64,000 bases of DNA, taken from Clostridium disporicum (lineage in GTDB: Bacteria; Bacillota; Clostridia; Clostridiales; Clostridiaceae). Location: contig NZ_CYZX01000008.1 in assembly GCF_001405015.1 (NCBI RefSeq), positions 62,001-126,000 of the forward strand, in the 5' to 3' direction. Both the position numbers and the translations under genes were made by a program. Below the pieces are notes generated by a model. That model saw nothing but the letters and a program-made list of their open reading frames with translations, ran no database searches and had not been told where the DNA came from. Position 1 is the stretch's first letter, and each line of letters begins with the position of its first letter. Below are positions 58,440 through 64,000 of this stretch, piece after piece.

Positions 58440-59333
58440 ATGAGAATAAGTGCTGATATTGGATATAATACTACTAATTTTATAGGCGAAAATATGGAAG
58501 GTTCCTTCCTTTCAACAATAAAAGAACAAACTCATGAATTAGAAACTGCTAAATATGTTGTAGAATATAATAATAAAACTTATTTAATAGGAAATACTGA
58601 TGGTTTTACTAGTACTGAGCAGAGCAGAGAGAAAGATGCTATATTCCACCTTTGCTTATATACTGCTATTGCTGCTTCTATGACTAATACTATAGATAAT
58701 AATGTTAGATTAATCACTGGTTTACCAGCTCAATTTTTTGCTGAGCAAAAGTTACCTCTAATAAGAGCTCTAAAAGATAGACAAGTTGCTCTTAAAATTA
58801 ATGGTAAATTTAAAAGTTTTACTATAACTAGTGTTATAGTCTTCCCTCAGTCTGCCGGTTTATTTTTATATGATAAGTCATTAGTAGAAAAGGATACCTT
58901 AGTTGTTGATATTGGCGGTGGTACAGTTGATATAACTTATATGAGTCAAGGACAATTTAAAGAAGCTAAAACCTACCCTCTTGGAGTTAACAGTATGTAT
59001 GATACGTTACTTCAAACACTATCTAAATATGGAATTAACTATTCTAATCGCATGAAAGCGCAAGAACTAATTGATGATCGTTGCATTTATGTAGAAGGGA
59101 AAGAAATAGACATATCTAAAGATATAGATAGTATATTAAGCTTTAAAGCTAAAGAAATTATTAACTCTATAAAGCAGTCTTTTCCTGAACAATCCAAATA
59201 CTCTAGATGGCTTTTTATTGGTGGTGGGTCACTCTTACTTAAAAAATATTTATCTGAATACAAAGTTCTTGATGATGCTCAAATGATAAATGTAAAAACT
59301 TATGATATTATAGGACGAACTAAGAATGCATAA
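58440..59333 (+). CDS. parM: ParM/StbA-type actin-like ATPase (plasmid segregation filament)
   Basis: 297 residues from ATG at 58440 with AAAGGATG upstream; the GTG at 58431 overlaps that site. Actin-fold motifs: phosphate-1 SADIGYNTTNF at the N-terminus, phosphate-2 LVVDIGGGTVDITYM near residue 160, adenosine motif LFIGGGSLLLKKYL near 266. The intermediate LITGLPAQFF segment is typical of ParM/StbA-like proteins rather than MreB or Hsp70. It polymerises to push plasmid copies apart. Its stop overlaps the next start by 8 nt. It is on the opposite strand to flanking chromosomal genes. Confidence 0.88.
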   Translation: MRISADIGYNTTNFIGENMEGSFLSTIKEQTHELETAKYVVEYNNKTYLIGNTDGFTSTEQSREKDAIFHLCLYTAIAASMTNTIDNNVRLITGLPAQFFAEQKLPLIRALKDRQVALKINGKFKSFTITSVIVFPQSAGLFLYDKSLVEKDTLVVDIGGGTVDITYMSQGQFKEAKTYPLGVNSMYDTLLQTLSKYGINYSNRMKAQELIDDRCIYVEGKEIDISKDIDSILSFKAKEIINSIKQSFPEQSKYSRWLFIGGGSLLLKKYLSEYKVLDDAQMINVKTYDIIGRTKNA

Positions 59334-59604
59334 GAAAATAAAAACAACTATCACCCTATCTAGCCATATTAAAGAATTTGCCACAGAAGAAGCTAAAAGC
59401 TTAGGTTTAGATTTTTCTGCTTATATAACCGTTCTTATTGTAGAAAAGCTCCGTGGTTACAATGTTATAAATACTATGCCTGCTCCTATTTCAACTAACT
59501 TAGATACATCTATTAAGGATATACCTGTTGAACCTAAAGAAGAAATTGATGAATTCCAAATCGACGAATTGGACAGGCTGTTATCATTAACAGCAGATGA
59601 GTAA
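59326..59604 (+). CDS. parR: ParR-like ribbon-helix-helix adaptor
   Basis: 92 residues, starting inside the last codons of the parM gene. Residues 5-42 form a ribbon-helix-helix (KTTITLSSHIKEFATEEAK, SLGLDFSAYITVLIVEKL). The remaining 45 residues are acidic and probably flexible, ending DELDRLLSLTADE. In ParMRC systems ParR binds the iterons with such a domain and its C-terminal tail contacts ParM filament ends; the same layout is seen here. Sequence similarity to known ParR was not tested. Confidence 0.8.
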   Translation: MHKKIKTTITLSSHIKEFATEEAKSLGLDFSAYITVLIVEKLRGYNVINTMPAPISTNLDTSIKDIPVEPKEEIDEFQIDELDRLLSLTADE

Positions 59605-59626
59605 AACTCATCTGCTGTTGTGTTTT
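59589..59626 (+). terminator. Terminator of the partition cassette
   Basis: AACAGCAGATGAGT, loop AAA, ACTCATCTGCTGTT: 14-bp perfect stem, then GTGTTTTTT. It overlaps the parR stop codon. Confidence 0.92.
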
Positions 59627-59643
59627 TTGTATTACTTGTTATT

Positions 59644-59664
59644 ACAATCTATACAATTTATACA
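59644..59664. repeat. Right copy of the 21-bp repeat flanking the partition cassette
   Basis: Differs from 58056-58076 only at one base in the middle (T for A), same orientation. It overlaps the last two codons of the SanA/YdcF-like gene, so it may mark an insertion boundary at a gene 3' end. Confidence 0.75.
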
Positions 59665-60281
59665 TTTAATTTGTGTCTTTTTAATATTTCTATATTAACT
59701 AAGAAAAAATCCTTAATTTGAGCTAAAACCTCTCTCCTCTTATATTTCTTCATTCTGTCATAAGGTCTTAAATCTGATGGTATCCCATATGCTTTTATTC
59801 CAAGCCTTCTTGCAATATATATAGCTCTTGGTAGATGATATCTATTAGTAGATATTATTGCACTATTTATATGAAAAATCTCTTTTGCTCTATACATACT
59901 GTCATATGTACAAAGCCCTAATCCATCTAACAAAATTATGTTGCTATCTATCTCTTCATAATTTCTCTTAATCCATCTCTTCATTACTAAAACCTCATTA
60001 TACGTTTCATCTTTTTCTTCACCTGTAAGTAAAATAGCTTTACAATCATTATTTAAATACGCTTCTACACCAGTCTTAATTCTATCTGCTAGAAGATCAC
60101 ATGGATTTCCATCTGCTCGCACTCCCGCCCCTAACACGATAACAGCATCACACTTACCTATTACTGAATTTTTATTTAATATATATCTTTTATCGTAATT
60201 TTTTATTATTAGTAATATAGTTATAAAACTTAAAGCTGCCAAAATAACAATTATTAAACAACCCCACAATATATATTCCAT
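59658..60281 (-). CDS. SanA/YdcF-like DUF218 membrane protein
   Basis: 207 residues. An N-terminal membrane helix (about 5-28) is followed by the DUF218 domain: AVIVLGAGVRADGNPCDLLADRI near 47, LLTGEEKDETYNEV near 84 and IISTNRYHLPRAIYIARRLG near 140. SanA-type proteins affect envelope permeability and vancomycin sensitivity; the biochemical role is unknown. Its 3' end abuts the partition cassette, and the frame is not visibly interrupted. Confidence 0.88.
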   Translation of the reverse strand: MEYILWGCLIIVILAALSFITILLIIKNYDKRYILNKNSVIGKCDAVIVLGAGVRADGNPCDLLADRIKTGVEAYLNNDCKAILLTGEEKDETYNEVLVMKRWIKRNYEEIDSNIILLDGLGLCTYDSMYRAKEIFHINSAIISTNRYHLPRAIYIARRLGIKAYGIPSDLRPYDRMKKYKRREVLAQIKDFFLVNIEILKRHKLNV

Positions 60282-60389
60282 ATATACTCCTAAAAAAATA
60301 ATATAGTATATTGTATGTTATATTTAATTTTTTTGTATCTTTATTTTACCATGTATAACCTTATTCTATTCTTTCTTATCGCCATCAAA

Positions 60390-60420
60390 ATGACACAAAA
60401 CAGGTATATTATTAAATACA
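60390..60420 (+). promoter_or_regulatory. Promoter region of small RNA copy 2
   Basis: TGACACAAA at 60391-60399 precedes the 42-nt block by 21 nt, as in copy 1 (11989-11997). The -10 candidate is TAAATA at 60413-60418. Confidence 0.6.
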
Positions 60421-60514
60421 TAAAGTAGTTAAAGCATTATTATTTACCCCTAAAAAACCACCATAAATAAAAAACTAGTACCAAATGTCCCCCAACTATG
60501 GTACTAGTTTTTTT
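60421..60514 (+). ncRNA. Candidate small RNA, copy 2 (sibling of 12019-12178)
   Basis: The 42-nt block 60421-60462 is identical to copy 1. A short A-rich linker leads to the terminator: AAAACTAGTACC / GGTACTAGTTTT with the loop holding GTCCCCCAACT, and eight T's ending 2 bp before the stop codon of the converging GNAT gene. About 95 nt, so this is the compact form without the repeat insertion of copy 1. Stem bases differ from copy 1 at two pairs and both remain paired. Inference: a C-rich-loop regulatory RNA acting on G-rich ribosome-binding sites. Confidence 0.8.
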
Positions 60515-60516
60515 TG

Positions 60517-60963
60517 TTATAATTCAATATTCATTTTTACATGAGGTATATTCACTTCGTCATACACATCTGAAATCACCTTAAACCCTACACTTTCATA
60601 TAAGTCCTTAACGTATAATTGTGCAGATAAAACCACTGTGCTTTCATTTAGATTATTTTTTATAAACTCTAAAGAAGCTTCCATCATCTTTTTGGCTACG
60701 CCTTTTCTTCTGTGACTTTGGAGTACTAAAACTCTTCCAATGGATATATTGTCATATCCCATTCCCTTAGGAACTATTCTTGAATAAGCTACAACTCTTC
60801 CCTCTTCTTTTAACATTACATGATGACATTTCTTATCTTTATCATCAAAATCTTGCTCTGAAGTAATCTCCTGTTCACAAACAAAAACCTCAAACCTAGA
60901 CTTAGCAATCTCATACATCTCATCAACGGTTAAGTCATTAAAAGATTTTATTTCAAAATCCAT
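60517..60963 (-). CDS. GNAT-family acetyltransferase (ElaA-like)
   Basis: 148 residues from ATG at 60963, with AAAGGAG and GAGGAG upstream; the ATG at 60984 lacks a site. ElaA-like pattern: ELYEIAKSR-type opening (MYEIAKSRFEVFVCEQE), HHVMLKEEGRVVAYSRIVPKG, then the acetyl-CoA loop IGRVLVLQSHRRKGVAKKMM near 85, and AQLYVKDLYESVGFK near 120. The acceptor is unknown. It lies just downstream of proA but is likely separate in function. Confidence 0.9.
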   Translation of the reverse strand: MDFEIKSFNDLTVDEMYEIAKSRFEVFVCEQEITSEQDFDDKDKKCHHVMLKEEGRVVAYSRIVPKGMGYDNISIGRVLVLQSHRRKGVAKKMMEASLEFIKNNLNESTVVLSAQLYVKDLYESVGFKVISDVYDEVNIPHVKMNIEL

Positions 60964-61000
60964 ATACTCCTCAACTCCTTTCATCTTTTACGAAATCAAA

Positions 61001-62245
61001 CTACCTTATTTGTCCGTTTCCATAAATAATATATTTAATAGTAGTAAGTTCTTTTAATCCCATAGGTCCTCTTGCATGAAGCTTTTGAGTGCTTATTCCT
61101 ATCTCAGCTCCAAAACCAAACTCTTCACCATCTGTAAATCTAGTTGATGCATTAACATAAACTGCTGCTGAATTTACCCTTTGTAAGAATTTTTGTGAAT
61201 TTTCATAGCTCTTTGTAACTATAGCTTCAGAATGTCCTGAACTAAAGCTATTTATATGAGTTATAGCTTCGTCTATATCTTTAACAACTTTAACACCTAT
61301 CTTATAATCTAGATATTCGTTGTACCATTCTTCTTCTGATGCAAGAATTATATCTTTATCATAAGCTATAGCACTTTCATCTCCTCTTACTTCTACTCCG
61401 CTAGCTCTTAGCTCTTTTAATATAAATGGCATAAAGTCATCAGCTATCTTTTCATTAACTAATAACTTCTCTGCTGCATTACAAACTGATGGTCTTGAAG
61501 TCTTAGCATTTATAACTATATTCTTAGCCATTTCAAAATCACATTCTTCATCAATATATATGTGACAATTTCCTGTTCCTGTTTCTATTACTGGCACAGT
61601 TGCATTATTTACTACAGCTTTAATCAGCCCTGCTCCACCTCTTGGAATAAGAACATCTATATAGTCATTTAATCTCATCATTTCAGTAGCTACTTCTCTA
61701 CTAGTATCTTCTATTAATTGAATACTATTTTCTGGTAAGTCTACAGATTTTAAAGCTTCAATTAGTACCTTTACTATAGCTTTATTAGAATATATAGCTT
61801 CTTTACCACCTCTTAATATAACTGCACTTCCCGCTTTAAAACAAAGTCCTGCAGCATCACTAGTTACATTAGGTCTAGCTTCATAGATTATCCCTATTAC
61901 TCCCATAGCAACTCTTTTTTGACCTATTTGTAGTCCATTTGGTCTAGTCCACATTGATACAACTTCGCCTACTGGATCTGGAAGGCTAGCAACTTGTCTT
62001 AATCCATTAGCCATTCCTTCTACTCTTTTTTCATCTAACGATAATCTATCTAACATAGCTTTAGCTGTACCTCTATTCACAGCTTCTTGCAAATCTATTT
62101 TATTTGCTTCAATTATAAAGTCTTTGTATTTTACAAGATAATCAGCCATAGCTAATAAACCTTTATTTTTTTCACCTGTAGATAAATTGCCTAATATATT
62201 AGAAGCTTCTTTTGCTTTTTGTCCTTTTAAAATTAACTCACTCAT
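61001..62245 (-). CDS. proA: Gamma-glutamyl phosphate reductase
   Basis: 414 residues. Aldehyde-dehydrogenase-like fold: GVIGIIYEARPNVT near 115, LRGGKEAIYSN near 142, TSRPSVCNAAEKLLV near 249 with catalytic Cys, EEFGFGAEIGIS near 378. Second step of proline synthesis, reducing glutamyl-5-phosphate to the semialdehyde. It starts 11 bp after proB with AGGAGGATG, forming a proBA operon. Confidence 0.97.
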   Translation of the reverse strand: MSELILKGQKAKEASNILGNLSTGEKNKGLLAMADYLVKYKDFIIEANKIDLQEAVNRGTAKAMLDRLSLDEKRVEGMANGLRQVASLPDPVGEVVSMWTRPNGLQIGQKRVAMGVIGIIYEARPNVTSDAAGLCFKAGSAVILRGGKEAIYSNKAIVKVLIEALKSVDLPENSIQLIEDTSREVATEMMRLNDYIDVLIPRGGAGLIKAVVNNATVPVIETGTGNCHIYIDEECDFEMAKNIVINAKTSRPSVCNAAEKLLVNEKIADDFMPFILKELRASGVEVRGDESAIAYDKDIILASEEEWYNEYLDYKIGVKVVKDIDEAITHINSFSSGHSEAIVTKSYENSQKFLQRVNSAAVYVNASTRFTDGEEFGFGAEIGISTQKLHARGPMGLKELTTIKYIIYGNGQIR

Positions 62246-62256
62246 AATTCATCCTC

Positions 62257-63066
62257 CTAATTATTTTTAAGAAATAATGTTCCAATTTCATTGCCATTCA
62301 TTATATCTAATAGAATAGTTGGTTCATTACCATTTGCTAATATCATATGTACTCCAAATGATGTTGCAGTTTTAGCCGCAGTTAATTTAGTTGCCATTCC
62401 ACCAGTTCCAAGGCTACTTCCTGCACCTCCAGCACATGCTTCTAGCTCCGGAGTTATACATTCTACAACTTTTATAAGTTTAGAGTTTGGGTTTTTTCTC
62501 GGATCTGAATCATAGAATCCATCAATATCAGAAAGAATTATTAAAAGATCTGCTGAAACCAATCCAGCAACTATCGCAGATAAGTTATCATTATCACCAA
62601 ATCTAACTATATTTTCTATTTCATCTATAGCCACTGTATCATTTTCATTAACTATAGGTATTATTTTATTTTCTATTAAAGTTTCAAATGTATTTACAAC
62701 GTTCTCTCTTACATGGTCATCTTCTATTACATCTCTTGTAAGGAGCACTTGTCCCACAACGTGACTATACTCTCCAAAAAATTTACTATATATATGCATA
62801 AGTTCACATTGTCCTACGGCAGCTGCTGCTTGCTTCTCTTTTATCGTTTTTGGCTTTTCTTTAAGTTTTAGTTTATTAACACCTACTCCAACAGCACCTG
62901 ATGTTACAAGAATAACTTCTTTTCCACTATTCATTAAATCAGAAATAACCCTTGTTAATTTCTCAATTCTAGTTAGATTTATATTTCCATTATCATAAGT
63001 AAGCGTTGATGTTCCTACCTTTACAACTATTCTGTTGCAATTCTTTAGTTCATTTCTATATTCCAA
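62257..63066 (-). CDS. proB: Glutamate 5-kinase (no PUA domain)
   Basis: 269 residues, TTG start with AGGAG upstream. Amino-acid-kinase fold: RIVVKVGTSTLT near 12, VTSGAVGVGVNKL near 54, IPIVNENDTVAI near 137 and SLGTGGMATKLTAAK near 218. First and feedback-controlled step of proline synthesis. The PUA domain found at the C-terminus of many ProB proteins is absent, as is usual in clostridia. No proC in this window. Confidence 0.96.
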   Translation of the reverse strand: MEYRNELKNCNRIVVKVGTSTLTYDNGNINLTRIEKLTRVISDLMNSGKEVILVTSGAVGVGVNKLKLKEKPKTIKEKQAAAAVGQCELMHIYSKFFGEYSHVVGQVLLTRDVIEDDHVRENVVNTFETLIENKIIPIVNENDTVAIDEIENIVRFGDNDNLSAIVAGLVSADLLIILSDIDGFYDSDPRKNPNSKLIKVVECITPELEACAGGAGSSLGTGGMATKLTAAKTATSFGVHMILANGNEPTILLDIMNGNEIGTLFLKNN

Positions 63067-63252
63067 GATTCTCAGCTCCTATACTTTATACTTATCTTTA
63101 TATTATAATTATTTTCAATTATTTTTACCATAAAAATCAATATTCTATTTATTCTTATTTTTATGCATAAAGACTATTGATTTTTTATATTTTTGCATAT
63201 AAAATTAGTATTGTTGCATAAATATTAATTTTTACATAAAGGGGGATACAAA

Positions 63253-64000
63253 ATGGACATATCAAATTCTAAATCATTCAGTGAAAATAAATTTAATTTT
63301 AAAAACAATATAAAATTTATCATACCTTCATTATTAGGTGTATTATTATTCATGACACCAATTAGCTATAATGGGGATATTACAATACCTGTTGCAATAC
63401 TATCTAATAAGCTAACAGAATTACTTGGGGGTTCATTACCTTATATAATTGCTGCAACATTAGCTATATCAGGTATAATGACTTTTATAACTTCTGTTTT
63501 TAAACCTAAGTTTATTTTAGAAAATAATTTTTTAAAATCATTATTTAGTACAACACCTCTTTGGGCTATTTCAAGAATTGTTGGTAGCATCTTTGGTGTA
63601 TTAACTTTATTACAAGTAGGTCCTGAGTTCATAATTAGTGATGTATCTGGTGGGTTTGTATTTAATGATTTATTAACTATTCTTTTCTCAATATTCCTTT
63701 TTGCAGGATTATTACTACCATTATTACTTAACTTTGGATTATTAGAATTCGTTGGTTCCCTTTTAACTAAGGTTATGAGACCTTTGTTTAAATTACCAGG
63801 ACGTTCATCAATAGATTGTATCACTTCATGGCTTGGAGATGGTACTTTAGGAATAATATTAACAAGTAAACAATATGAAGATGGATTTTACACTGAAAGA
63901 GAAGCAGCTGTAGTTAGTACTACATTCTCTGCTGTATCAATAACATTTAGCTTAATTGTTATTCAAACTATAGGACTTAATGGAATGTTTATACCATTCT
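63253..64000 (+). CDS. YjiH-family membrane protein with nucleoside-recognition (Gate) domain, partial
   Basis: Starts at ATG 63253 after AAAGGGGG and runs open to the window edge (249 residues visible, 3' end missing). Several membrane helices; FIIPSLLGVLLFMTPI at the N-terminus and FAGLLLPLLLNFGLLEFVG then DCITSWLGDGTLGIILTSKQY later are typical of YjiH proteins, which carry a Gate domain like SpmA/SpmB. Often linked to proline or arginine-derived peptide uptake by context; here it is divergent from proBA. Function not proven. Confidence 0.85.
   Translation, partial: MDISNSKSFSENKFNFKNNIKFIIPSLLGVLLFMTPISYNGDITIPVAILSNKLTELLGGSLPYIIAATLAISGIMTFITSVFKPKFILENNFLKSLFSTTPLWAISRIVGSIFGVLTLLQVGPEFIISDVSGGFVFNDLLTILFSIFLFAGLLLPLLLNFGLLEFVGSLLTKVMRPLFKLPGRSSIDCITSWLGDGTLGIILTSKQYEDGFYTEREAAVVSTTFSAVSITFSLIVIQTIGLNGMFIPF

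Noticed and set aside
58440..59333. MreB or Hsp70 identity for the actin-like protein
   Set aside because: Too short for Hsp70, no mreCD neighbours, and the coupled RHH gene plus iterons fit a ParM-type segregation ATPase.
58000..59700. Prophage or IS origin of the partition cassette
   Set aside because: No integrase, transposase, phage structural or replication gene is present within or next to the 1.6-kb unit.
63441..63824. Minus-strand open frame of 127 codons near the right edge
   Set aside because: Shadow of the partial yjiH-family gene, which has a clear start with AAAGGGGG and membrane-protein composition.

Overview
The window is about 70-75% A+T. It reads as chromosome from a spore-forming Clostridium of the sensu stricto type. 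The evidence is the spore genes spmA/spmB and a SleC-like cortex hydrolase beside a Csp-type protease, two T-box leaders, a lysine riboswitch and a TPP riboswitch, strong purine-rich ribosome-binding sites with frequent TTG/GTG starts, and only low-GC Gram-positive gene families. I found no rRNA, tRNA, IS element, prophage or CRISPR array.

Layout. 1-2.7 kb (+): a DegV/PadR pair behind two palindromes, a small orphan gene, and thiT under a TPP riboswitch. 2.7-11.9 kb (-): ferredoxin and Mrp, a lipoprotein, a charged protein of unknown role, then rsmA-rnmV-G5/3D protein-tatD. An intergenic region packed with GGAACAAG motifs follows, then a sigY-yxlC-zinc-ribbon operon. 12-26.5 kb (-): a divergent second methionyl-tRNA synthetase, palindromic tandem repeats, metG with a T-box, an NhaC-family transporter under a lysine riboswitch, an M24 peptidase, spmB/spmA, a CcpA-like regulator, and ileS with a T-box. 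26.7-35.4 kb: a BFD-type [2Fe-2S] protein with a Fur-like box, an ABC-F protein, an HD hydrolase, a MerR regulator, an apparent type I toxin-antitoxin locus, a PepSY/two-component operon, and a GIY-YIG protein. 35.5-42 kb: oppABCDF. 42-48 kb: rRNA methyltransferase, ECF sigma/anti-sigma pair, radical SAM protein, lipoprotein, YkvI-like transporter. 48.4-57.9 kb: sleC next to one gene encoding two complete Csp-type subtilases, then XRE, DUF3783, cyclophilin, DUF4325, murI, a small gene with two LexA boxes, and an SDR. 58.0-59.7 kb (+): a compact plasmid-type partition cassette (RHH gene, 11-bp-phased iterons, ParM-like actin, ParR-like RHH). 59.7-64 kb: a SanA/YdcF-like protein, GNAT, proA/proB, and the start of a YjiH-family gene.

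Most notable. (1) The ParMRC-like cassette sits between ordinary chromosomal genes and is bracketed by a 21-bp near-identical direct repeat. (2) Two sibling small-RNA genes (about 12.02-12.18 kb and 60.42-60.51 kb) share a 42-nt identical 5' block and a terminator loop GTCCCCCAACT, with compensatory base changes in the stem; one carries an inserted unit of a dispersed palindromic repeat. (3) A 33-residue holin-like toxin has its Shine-Dalgarno locked in a hairpin and a candidate antisense RNA. (4) A CspB-plus-second-Csp fusion adjoins sleC. (5) A small gene has two perfect LexA boxes. (6) A second MetRS has altered signature motifs.

All function calls come from reading motifs and context by eye; no database search or folding program was run.
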